A stretch of DNA of 64,000 bases from Anthracocystis setariae (taxonomy: Eukaryota > Basidiomycota > Ustilaginomycetes > Ustilaginales > Ustilaginaceae): NCBI GenBank assembly GCA_928724745.1, contig CAKMXJ010000002.1:1240001-1304000 (forward strand), given 5' to 3'. Of this stretch, positions 21,706-30,041 are shown piece after piece (the first letter of the stretch is position 1; every line of letters begins with the position of its first letter). Below the pieces are notes generated by a model that had not been told where the DNA came from, ran no database searches, and worked only from the letters and a program-made list of their open reading frames with translations. Made by a program: the position numbers and the translations under genes.

Positions 21706-22103
21706 AGCGCTCACTCAAACTCAGCAAACACGGAAGTGGGACGCACAAAAGGGAGCAGGTCACATCGCCAATGTGCCCTTGTTCTATTTGACCAAAGCTC
21801 ATCAGCTGTGCCCAGCTTGCAGCATCAATGTCAGCTGTGCCCGGCTTGCAGCATCAATATTGCAACGCCCAAACTTCCGCCTCATCTCGATGGAACCCTT
21901 GGCATCCACCTCTCTGGAAAGAAGTCAGAGGCCTTGTCTGCCAATTTTTCAAATCTAGGGGGACTGGCAGCAGACAAGCAACACTCAATATTCCTTGCCT
22001 GAGTCTCAGGTGGCTGTTGCAAAAGCAAGGCCAGCTCTACTTTTCAAAAAAGGTTACAGGCACCCTCCCACTTGATGAGATGTAAAAGAGGTTGGGTCCC
22101 TGA
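21706..22103. other. recombinase tail remnant with 29-bp tandem duplication
   Basis: This is decayed sequence after the last recognisable zinc module. A 29-bp unit starting TCAGCTGTGCCC is repeated in tandem at 21802-21830 and 21831-21859, with one A/G difference creating or losing a CpG. Short frames with CPACSIN motifs are produced by this repeat. No intact gene is seen. Confidence 0.55.
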
Positions 22104-22350
22104 TGTTAAGCGCCAAGGGTCTGACAACCTCTTGACTGTGCAGCGTGGCACATGGTGTGTGAGGCTTGGGCTTGAGGGGGCATGGCGGGAGTGGTGGCCA
22201 CAAGAGTCACCAAGCACAATCCTGAGGGTAACAATTCTACCATTGGGTCTGATATTCACTATTACTCTAGGGTAACTAAGAATACAATCGACAAGCGGAC
22301 AACAGGGATGTAGTGCGCGGCTTGCATCCTACAAATGCATGATTGTAAGA
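22104..22350 (+). mobile_element. LTR copy 2 of the same family, CpG-depleted, 3' end unclear
   Basis: It starts TGTTAAGCGCCAAGGG and aligns with solo LTR 1 for about 245 bp before divergence. Almost all differences from copy 1 are CG in copy 1 against TG or CA here. I find no matching 5-bp duplication, so this copy is truncated or rearranged. It sits just before the 404-codon ORF. Confidence 0.7.
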
Positions 22351-22462
22351 ATGTCAACAGCCTCCTTGGCACCACAGCGGCCCGCTAGAAGAGGCCGCCA
22401 AGTCCGTCGCTGAGGCCCAAGCCCATGGCCACGGGTGGTCATGATCTGCCCATTTGGACAAC

Positions 22463-22470
22463 GTTTAAAC
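22463..22470. promoter_or_regulatory. GTTTAAAC palindrome upstream of the 404-codon ORF
   Basis: An 8-bp perfect palindrome 30 bp before the start codon. An identical one occurs 41 bp after the stop (23755-23762). Function is unknown. Confidence 0.3.
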
Positions 22471-22499
22471 TCCCAAGGCTCTGCATCTTGTAATTAACC

Positions 22500-23714
22500 A
22501 TGAGTGGCGTACAGCTTCCCCAAAAGGCCAAGAGCACCAATGTCGAAGGCGAGGGTACCCCTCAGCCGAGGAGGCCCATCGGAAACGCCATGAGGCTCGC
22601 CGAGTTTGACATGTTGAACACCTTGCATCAAGTGCTGACTGGAATCAGCCAGACTCAGGATATGTTGCACGCCCTTGTAGACCGAGTTGCCGCGCTTGAA
22701 TTGCACATAGCAGACATCAAGTCTGAGTTGTCGGCGGGTCACGTGACGATAGGCCAAGGGGTCAGCGCCGGTCCGGATGATAGCTACAGAGCTAGGAGGA
22801 GCGTAGTGTCCGAGTCAGGGAATTCTATGCCCAGGGATTACGACATGGTCAGCAATCCGGGTTTGAGCTCTGGCGCTGCGACTCCCAGGAGCGACTACAC
22901 TCGCCAGATTCCGGGCTTCCAAGGCTCGGGACCGCAGCCTTGGTTGAGCAACGCGAGGTCCCTCCTGGTGCCGATGGCCTCCATGCAACTGTCTGGAGGC
23001 GACTCCAGGCGCCTGGGAGCTGAAGCGATCCGCGGCGCAGCAGAGGCCAGAGAGCAGGAGGCTCGGTACATGGACGCATACTTCCGCAACAGGGCAGATC
23101 TGTACTGCCGGTTGTTCATGGGCATGTGCAACACGATACTGAGCTCAATCGAAAAGCTGAGGTTTGTCGGGACTACACCCCCGTTGTCCAAGTCTTACAA
23201 CAGGGTGAGGTCCGTTGTCAGCGCACTCGTCAAGGTGAGGAACGTATTGCTCCAGGAGCGCAAGGACTCATCCTTCAGGACCGTGGCTCGTAATCTCCAG
23301 GTGAGAGACAAGAACACTTACTCCGGCATAGGCCCTGCAACGTTCGTTACCATGTCCGACAACAGCGCGACAATAGAGGTAGCCAGGACCTTCAAGGCCA
23401 TATTGGCGCAGCTGAAGGAAATCCCTGAGTGCCTCCCCAAGCCCTGTTGCACCATAGTGCGGCTGATCGATGTCAGTGTCACCGCAAGCTCATCAGAGTT
23501 TGCCATCGACTATGACCGAGCTCACTCTGCCCTGGTCGAAGCCATCAGGCAGGATGAGTTCTGCAGCAAGATTCAGCATGCGTGGTTGCCAGCCTACGTG
23601 GAGATAAGGCTTACGACCAACAAGACGCAAGCTGAAGCCCTTGTGCTCGCCTCCCAGGCCCGGCACCGTGCTGGCTCCGTGGTGGCCTCATCCGTAGCCA
23701 TGTCGACATACTAG
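22500..23714 (+). CDS. uncharacterised 404-residue protein of the RNAP-bearing relic
   Basis: An intact frame from ATG at 22500, with no in-frame stop. I do not recognise the family. Residues 1-30 are polar and Pro/Lys-rich. Residues about 33-80 look like a coiled coil (LAEFDMLNTLHQVLTG to VDRVAALELHIADIKSEL). Residues about 85-165 are Ser/Gly/Pro-rich and probably flexible. Residues about 170-404 are a mixed alpha/beta-looking globular part with two Cys in KPCCTIVRLIDVS. No signal peptide or membrane helix is evident. It lies tail to tail with the Rpb2-like relic (82 bp between the two ends) and is bracketed by GTTTAAAC palindromes at 22463-22470 and 23755-23762. Layout suggests a structural or nucleic-acid-associated partner gene of the same element, but that is inference. 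Its intactness among decayed repeats is notable. Confidence 0.6.
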   Translation: MSGVQLPQKAKSTNVEGEGTPQPRRPIGNAMRLAEFDMLNTLHQVLTGISQTQDMLHALVDRVAALELHIADIKSELSAGHVTIGQGVSAGPDDSYRARRSVVSESGNSMPRDYDMVSNPGLSSGAATPRSDYTRQIPGFQGSGPQPWLSNARSLLVPMASMQLSGGDSRRLGAEAIRGAAEAREQEARYMDAYFRNRADLYCRLFMGMCNTILSSIEKLRFVGTTPPLSKSYNRVRSVVSALVKVRNVLLQERKDSSFRTVARNLQVRDKNTYSGIGPATFVTMSDNSATIEVARTFKAILAQLKEIPECLPKPCCTIVRLIDVSVTASSSEFAIDYDRAHSALVEAIRQDEFCSKIQHAWLPAYVEIRLTTNKTQAEALVLASQARHRAGSVVASSVAMSTY

Positions 23715-23754
23715 GCATCGATGGACGCCGTCTCCTGCAGGGCCCACGGCTCGT

Positions 23755-23762
23755 GTTTAAAC
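23755..23762. promoter_or_regulatory. GTTTAAAC palindrome between the convergent 404-codon ORF and the Rpb2 relic
   Basis: Identical to the palindrome at 22463-22470. It sits in the 82-bp gap between the two converging reading frames, where a shared terminator would be expected. Function is unknown. Confidence 0.3.
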
Positions 23763-24516
23763 TAGCGCGAGGAAGGCAGGGTGCCGAGGGGTGCATTCAC
23801 AGACCGGTCGTGTACTTAAACGACGAAGGGACAATCTCCGAGGGGTCCAAGCCCAACGTCGACGAGCTACGATGGTCCAAACTTGCCGTGCTAACTGCTG
23901 CTGACTGCAGGGCTTCATCATCCGCCGTGTCATGCTGCCTGCGAAGTGCCCTTCTAGTCCGCACAGTTGACGAGCTGAGGCCAGCGGTGTATACTGACAT
24001 CATGATATCGAAGACCACAGTCGAGTATCGTGTCACAACCTGAGTCGTGGCTGGCGAGCATCCCTGACAGTCGCACAGAATGCTCAGCCGCCTACATCCG
24101 CTGCACACCGTCACGATGCACTGATCGCTAGAGTCGATCATTTCGGAAGCGCAGTGCTGCAAGCCCTGGCATTGGATCATGAGCAGGTCCATTTCTGCCA
24201 TTCTGACGGACGAGCCTCTTAGCCTGCTACTCGGGGCAGAAGGAGATGGCGGCACAGAGGATGCATACTGCTGCTTGTCCCGGGCAAGATGAGCCAAGGG
24301 CCATATGCGTATCACCCCATAGTCCGCTTGGCATTCGACGCTGGGATCCATCGCAGTCATGACAGGCCTCTGAGCTCTCCCCATGCTTGTGAACGTGCAC
24401 ATGGTGGGCTTAAGGCTTGCGCTGTCCTGACCCATCGATGATGTGACGTAAGGATCGTACACCTTCGAGGGATCGAAGTCTGCAACGTCCATGACTGAAG
24501 CTCCAGCTCTTGCCTC

Positions 24517-24874
24517 TGTTAAGCTCCTGGGGTCTGGGAATCTCGGAACGTGGTTGTGTGTCGGTATTGAGGCCAGGGGCGTGGTACCGGGTGTTGCTTC
24601 CGGGATTGTTGCCAAGATAGCAGAGCGGGTGAGCGGGAGATTGGGAGAAGGTCTGATATTTCCACCTACTATAGTGAGTAAGCTAAAATACAATCAACAT
24701 CCTAATGTGAGTGTGATGGGATCTAGCCATGAGATTATGTGGCCTCCCGGATACCCCCTGGGAGATGCCGCAGTCTGCCCCAATCACCGATCCGGGACTT
24801 TATTGGGGGAACTACCCCCGCCCATGTTAATACTAAAACCAAACACTAACTCTCCCGATATCCCAATCATAACA
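24517..24874 (+). mobile_element. solo LTR 3 inside the Rpb2-like gene
   Basis: 358 bp, starting TGTTAAGCTCCTGGGG and ending ATCATAACA, with the duplication GCCTC at 24512-24516 and 24875-24879. It shares start, end and the GGTCTGATATT block with LTRs 1 and 2. It splits the Rpb2-like frame between the GQVWEA motif and the following acidic segment. The host frame is continuous if the LTR and one duplication copy are disregarded, so the insertion is later than the Rpb2-like gene. Confidence 0.88.
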
Positions 24875-25489
24875 GCCTCCCACACCTGGCCGAGAGTGCT
24901 TCTATTGTGAACAGAAGACGCTGCGATGATGATGTGGGGTCTGAACTTGGCCCCGCTAGCCACATCCGTGCACTGAGGCCTCCACTGATGCCTGACCACC
25001 TTCGAGACGGTCTGCTTCTGGCCGTGGGATGTGGCTATCTTATCCCCAGGCAGCAGGCCGACTGAGTTCACCGCGGCCACAATGTATGTCGCTCCGGCCT
25101 TGGACACGCCAACCTTGGTCACCTCGCCATCGTTGGACGGCCTCCACCACTTGTGGGTGGACCCTGAGACCATTGATCCCACGCTCGGTGCATCGGTGTT
25201 CTCAGGCAAGGGGTGCACTATCTTGCCCGCAGTGGCTGTAAGCCCCAGCTTGTGAAGCTTGTCACTGACTATCACCGAGTCCTCGTAGGTGTACTTGAAG
25301 TTGGCATAGAGAACTATGAGATTCAAGCCAGGGAGCTCGGGGACCATCGGATGCGAGGATTGGTCTGTCAGCGGTCGGGCGCCTGGTAAATAGGCCGATC
25401 TTGTTTCGAGAGCGGTGCGGTCCTGAGGGGCTGGGCCGCCGAGTTTGTGATACACGCCTGTGCAACTGGGAAGTACGAGGTGGGTTGCG

Positions 25490-26476
25490 CAGGTACGTCG
25501 GCGGCCCCATGAAGACGATTAGGCCGCACTCAATTTGACGGCGGTGGAGTGTGGGCTTCTCAACCGCGTTCGACCTATTACCAACTGACGCTGTTGGCGC
25601 TCCGTTCAGAGGCAGCACGGCGTACTTGGTACTACAGTGTGTTAGCCTGGTGTCTCGCAAGCGCACTTGACGAGACAGAAGGCTGGTTGACTAGCTAGGT
25701 GGACACTGGACGTGATCACCAAGCTGTTACGGTGATGGCTAAGGGCCTGACGTCCCGGCGTCAGCTTGTAAGCAGCGGCTATGCGCTGCGGTGTCGGTAC
25801 AAGTACCAACAAGGTCTAGCTGTTCTCCGACTTGAACGGAGGCACGTGAGAAAGCTGCAATGCTACTGTATTGCAACTTACCAAACTAGATACTGGAATG
25901 ATTGTGACGACGACGTTAAGAAGCTATACTGAGCTGAAGACTGGTGATGTAAGAAGTAGAGTGGATGAGGAGCTCATCCACTACGAGCCAGATGAGGAGG
26001 CCTTAAGTAAGACCGCTCGCAGCCCCTATGGCACGGCTGGTCCGGCGCTAGCCTATTGTCTAGCTGCACGGCCTGCATGTGCGCTTGAGCTGACCGTGAT
26101 ACCACCAGCTGATCACCTCCAGGCCTCTGAGAGCGCCAGATATGGTGTCCATTGACTGTTGATCACCTTGAGATGGTCTTGTTGCGATCCGGCGTCTCTG
26201 CGAAGTCAAACGGCCGCGATCTGATCCTTATGAGGCAACGCGGCTGAGAGAGACGCTCTAAGCCGCGCTCTCATCGAGAGCGGCCGAGAAGGTGTTTCTC
26301 CACCGCACTGACTTCATCGCCCGTGGCAATGTTAATGCTAAATGCGCTGCACTTCAGGCAGCTTACCGTGTCTTGCCTGATGTGAGGGCGGCCGAACAGG
26401 AGTCTCTAAGCCGTGCTTGCCCCAAAGGCGGCCGGAACTTGAGTTTTCCGCTGCCTCAGTTCCGCCGCCTGTAACA
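25490..26476. other. unexplained 1 kb segment interrupting the Rpb2-like relic
   Basis: It lies between block 1 and block 2 of the Rpb2-like frame, where relatives have only a few tens of residues. Short frames occur on both strands (for example 25699-25932 and 26292-26474, plus strand) but show no motif. Its outer sequences read TGTTA (25640) and TAACA (26476), like this LTR family, but I find no 5-bp duplication. It may be a fifth LTR-like insertion, a second element, or family-specific sequence. Confidence 0.35.
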
Positions 26477-27430
26477 TGGTCCATGACGGCCTTGCCTAGA
26501 GGCGTGACGACCAGAGGCGGAGACTGGCGAGTCGGAGTCACCGCTGAGGCTATGCTTATGTGCGGATGAGCTATCGCCTGCATAGACATTGACGTGCCCA
26601 GTGCCGGCCTCGGAGCGTCATTGTACAGGCTGTATGGGAACAGTAGCACTGAGGACCTCACGATTGACAAGGGTGACGACGGCACGGCCAGGGCCACACC
26701 CAGCTCATTCCTCATCTGCTCAGACCCAAGCACGATCGAGTCCAGCCATAAGGCACTTGCAGGGATCACTCGGCCCTCCTCGTGGTATCTGCCGCTGACG
26801 CATTTCATCAGACAGCCAGACGAGGGAGACAGGGTTACAAGCCTCTCGGCTCTGAACACATGCAGGCTGGGAGTATTCGGTCCTCTCATCGCCCTCCAGC
26901 ACTGTATAGCCCTCTTGACTTGGGCTTCCGTAGCATCGAACTCTATGCCTGCGAACCAGCAGTGCCAGCGAATTCCACCTCTCTTGGCTCGGTCGTCCTC
27001 CGCTTGGCGGTCTCTGCGCGGCTTGGAGCTTGCGATGGGCGTGCATAGCGCTTCTACTATGGCACTACACTTCGCAAGGCAGTCGGGCGTCATGACCCGC
27101 ACGGCCACAGAGTCTGCGAGGCATCTGATCTTGCCTGCGTCCACGTTCATGGTCGTGAACTCCGCGTCGATGAAGTACTTCCACTCAGGCTTGTACTTGC
27201 GCATATCTGGATCACTGACAACCTCGTATGGGTCAGCCTCGCCGAACGGCCTCATGTCCACGACGGCGTTGTTGTACACCGATCCGTACATCGTCTCCTT
27301 GGACGGTATGGCTTGCTCTCCTCTGTACAACGTCTCCCACAGGGTGCGTGCCTCGTGCTGGGACACGGTGCCAAGCTCCATGATTGCTGTGTGGTTGAAC
27401 ACATGGATCGGCCCACTCTCAAATGAGTTG

Positions 27431-27540
27431 TGGCTGGCAGGCGTCTCTGGCAGTCGCACAGAATGCTCAGCCGCCTACATCCGCTGCACACTGTCACGAT
27501 GCACTGATTGCTGGAGTTGATCATCTCGGAAGCGAGACCA
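27431..27540 (-). repeat. second copy of the Rpb2-like zinc-site segment
   Basis: About 110 bp nearly identical to 24050-24160, again encoding the CIVTVCSGCRRLSILCDCQ region on the minus strand. It is fused directly upstream of block 1 of the main relic, so a second, mostly deleted copy of the element abutted the first head to tail. Several differences from the main copy are CG to TG changes. Confidence 0.75.
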
Positions 27541-27594
27541 AAGGTTCTGACCACTGCAGGGCGGCTTTGCGGTTGGGGTATTTGGCAGGGAAAC

Positions 27595-27925
27595 TGTTCT
27601 GCTCCTGGGGTCTTAGAACCTCGGAATGTGGTTGTGCATCAGTGTTGAGGCCAGGGGCGTGGTACCGGGTGTTGCTCCCAGGATTGTTACCAAGATAGCA
27701 GAGCGGGGAGTTGGGAGAGCGGGAGAAGGTCTGTGATTTCCACCTACTAGAGTGAGTAAGCTAAAATACAATCAACATCCTAACGTAAGTTGGTTTGCGC
27801 CAGGATGTAGATTTTACAAGCACCCCGGGGGAACGCCGCAGTCAGTTCCAATCCCCAATCCAGGAGAGCCATCGGGGAAACCCACTCCTGCTCACTGTAA
27901 TAACAAGTCCCGGTCATTCATAACA
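27595..27925 (+). mobile_element. solo LTR 4
   Basis: 331 bp, starting TGTTCTGCTCCTGGGG and ending TTCATAACA, with the duplication GAAAC at 27590-27594 and 27926-27930. It is closely related to solo LTR 3 along its length. It has no internal retrotransposon sequence. Confidence 0.85.
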
Positions 27926-27930
27926 GAAAC

Positions 27931-28329
27931 AAGGGCTGCAAATGACACGCTTGTGAAATGCACTAGAGTGATTGATAGTGTTGGGCAATCAGACATGTAA
28001 TGGTTTTTGGAGCTCCGCAATGTTTCTTGTAAGTTGTTGGTCTAAGAAAGGGTGAAAAGCCACCAACATGCAGCCTGTGATTAATTGTGTGGTTTCAGAT
28101 GGTTGCTACAAGCCTATCGTAACAGAGACAGGTTGAGTGATGCTCTTAGAAAGGGGTTGGTGTGTGCAGGATCTAATAAGGCATATCACACCATGCACCT
28201 TGTTGTTGAATCTGTCAGGAAATGGCAGCTGATGTCCTTCATAACTGAAGAGATCAAATGACCATAACTCAACCATTTCACAATAGATATTGCCCAAAAT
28301 TTGACAAGCAAGTTTCCCTTGTGTTCCTA
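27931..28329 (+). other. decayed coding-like stretch left of the Tc1 element
   Basis: The plus strand at about 28098-28260 reads WLLQAYRNRDRLSDALRKGL and on to MSFITEEIK before a stop, preceded by an intron-like GTAAGT...TTTCAG. An upstream frame around 27950-28020 may be a preceding exon with a TAA. I do not recognise the protein. It is probably a relic of another mobile-element gene. Confidence 0.35.
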
Positions 28330-29766
28330 CACCTTTTCTCAGTCAAGTTTGGTGTCCACGCTGTCTACTTCAAGAGCAAAACCGGTAGCAGCTTCTTTCT
28401 TCAATGTAGTTGTTCGATATCATGTATAAATTTCGGTAAAGAGCACAGCAAGTTTGGTAACTATTGCGATCCTGGCCGAGAGGGTGGCCAGCTTCAGCTA
28501 CGGCAAGCCAGCGTGTTGCTTTAAGAATCCAGCCCATGCAGTCTGCTGGTGAGACGGTGTCGAGGACTGCATGGATGATGTTGACAATGCCATTGTGCAA
28601 CCTGAGCTCTTGATGTGTGATGACAGGCTTTACTTTTGAGAACATGTTCTCAGCAATGTTCAACCACAGCAAGTATGGTGGTAGGAAGTTGATCTGATGA
28701 CTGTGAGCATTACAGGCGTTGACAAAGTCTCAATTGTGATGAAACTTGACGTTATCCATCACAAAAGTTGTTGGCTGTCCATCAAGCTTTGGAAAGATCT
28801 CCTCTTCAAAGAAATCAAGGAGCTTCGAAGCGTTCGAAGCTCCCAGTGTGCAGTGACCTGAGACAACTCCATTACAACTGACAGCTACAAGTAACAATAC
28901 ATTGGTTCCACATTGTGCTGGACAATGACGCTGTCAAGCTTGTTGGCCTCTTGATGCCCGGCCTTGAGTTCTTGTCATGTGAAGGTTAAACCCAGCTTTG
29001 TCAAAAAAGATGCAGTCTGAGTAAGACCTTCCTTTGAGATGGAAGTCTTGCGCATAGCGTTGCCTGGTGTGCTTGGTTGATTTGCTGTTGTGTTGAGCGT
29101 GTTCCACACTCATCCTCTTGAGTGTCATGTGAGCACAATTGCCAAGTGCCTAGCCAATTGTTGAGAGGGAGATGGAACCAAGCGCTGGAAAGTGCTCAAG
29201 GAGCTGCACTTGCATCTCCTCAAGTGTTGCTCCTGGAATTTGATGTAGGTAAGCAATGAGATGCTTGATATGCCTGTCTTGAAGCTGTTGTTCTCTTTGA
29301 GCTCCTACTTGTGGAGTTGCTTTGATACCATTGCTGGATTTGAACTTCTCCCAGATGGAGAAGACAGTGGAGTATGGAAACTTGAACCGTTTGGCAATGC
29401 TTGTGCAGCTCTCTCCTCAATTGAGAGCTTCAACAATCTTCAGGCAGAATTCATTGCTTACAGTTCTGTTGTGACATACCATTGCATTTGTATAGTGAAC
29501 AGTACAGGTTACAGGAGCTGGGATGGTGGTAGTGGTACTGTAGTGACAGAGCTATGGATGGATCGATGGTGTCTTGATAGCTCAGTTCAAGGACCAAGGC
29601 TGCTCAGTCAGATGCCATTTGGTTACCAACTTCATTCCTTGGCTTTGCCAATTTTGCTTCACACACCATACCGACACACTTGGATCATGCCAAACAAGCA
29701 ATTTGATCAAGCTTGATTATACCGATTATCATTGGCTGGCATACCAAACTTGACTGAGAAAAGGTG
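28330..29766 (-). mobile_element. Tc1/mariner-type DNA transposon with TIRs and TA duplication
   Basis: The left terminus CACCTTTTCTCAGTCAAGTT (28330 onward) and the right terminus ending at 29766 are near-perfect 24-bp inverted repeats. TA dinucleotides flank both ends (28328-28329 and 29767-29768), the hallmark of IS630-Tc1-mariner insertion. The 1,437-bp element encloses one degenerate transposase on the minus strand. All parts are AT-richer than the host genes. Confidence 0.92.
28450..29482 (-). pseudogene. IS630-Tc1-mariner transposase, degenerate
   Basis: From an ATG at 29482 the frame reads a helix-turn-helix region (ESCTSIAKRFKFPYSTVFSI), then TLEEMQVQLLEHFPALGSIS, then the DDE core. 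The first acidic motif reads CIFFDKAGFNLH, with Lys where the family has Glu after the Asp. The second, FVMDNVKFHHN, is present. The third acidic position lies in IAENMFSKVKPV. In-frame TGA and TAG codons interrupt the N-terminal half (near 29419 and 29150), another stop follows the second Asp motif, and further frame slips occur. The stops fit C-to-T decay. The protein is not functional, though the intact TIRs could still be moved by a relative. Confidence 0.85.
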
Positions 29767-29923
29767 TATTTTCAAAAGTACTATGTTTGGTGGAATAATT
29801 CTGCAACAGGCCATCTACAACAAAGCCAATGAACCAAAGTAGTTAACAAGAAGGTGAGTTTCCTTCGTTGTCTCGCATTACAGTAAAAGCACCAAGAAAA
29901 AGGATTTTTGCCGCCAAAAAATT

Positions 29924-30041
29924 GGGTCACTGTGGGATTCGAACCCACGACCACCTCTATATTCTAGAGCCTCTTTTGACTTAGTGTGCAACACACTGGG
30001 ATTTGCCCGAAAGAGGTATCCTACCACTGGACGAAGCAACC
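29924..30041 (-). tRNA. tRNA-Pro (CGG) with a 46-nt intron
   Basis: On the minus strand the acceptor GGTTGCT (30041-30035) pairs with AGTGACC, using two wobble pairs, and the discriminator is C, as usual for eukaryotic tRNA-Pro. A D-arm follows with GTCC/GGAT. The anticodon stem CCTCT pairs with AGAGG, with loop TT-CGG-G and anticodon CGG at 30009-30007. An intron (30005-29960) follows position 37. The variable loop is TGGTC and the T-arm is GTGGG-TTCGAAT-CCCAC. The 3' CCA is not encoded. It marks the right limit of the repeat island. Confidence 0.87.

Larger units (their letters stand above)
23797..27430 (-). pseudogene. divergent multisubunit RNA polymerase second-largest subunit (Rpb2-like), interrupted
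   Basis: Read N to C on the minus strand, three blocks align in order with the C-terminal two thirds of Rpb2/beta. Block 1 (27430-26480) has DAGKIRCLADSVAVRVMTP, PSSGCLMKCV, and SSVLLFPYSLYNDAPRP, matching the family's PF-x-x-HN-x-SPRN motif. Block 2 (about 25490-24880) has YEDSVIVSDKL and GDKIATSHGQK, the hybrid-binding domain, then STLGQVWEA. Block 3 (24511-23797) has VRMAEMDLLMIQ, then a Cys cluster VCSGCRRLSILCDCQGC and a hydrophobic end, as in the Rpb2 C-terminal clamp and zinc site. Solo LTR 3 separates blocks 2 and 3 and the frame is continuous across it; about 1 kb of unexplained DNA separates blocks 1 and 2. The N-terminal third is absent. It is far too divergent to be the host Pol I, II or III subunit. 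An RNAP-encoding linear plasmid, virus-like element or large DNA virus is a possible source. Confidence 0.75.

Noticed and set aside
19394..22350. One full-length LTR retrotransposon bounded by LTR copies 1 and 2
   Set aside because: Copy 1 has its own perfect 5-bp duplication on both sides, and the DNA between is recombinase sequence with no gag-pol, so copy 1 is a solo LTR.
25640..26476. Fifth solo LTR (TGTTA...TAACA)
   Set aside because: The bases outside the ends (CAGTG and TGGTC) do not form a target duplication and the internal sequence does not resemble the other LTRs.
18240..29923. A complete Starship element
   Set aside because: The recombinase lacks its 5' part, no terminal direct repeats are found, and the right border is not defined. 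Only a captain-like relic can be claimed.
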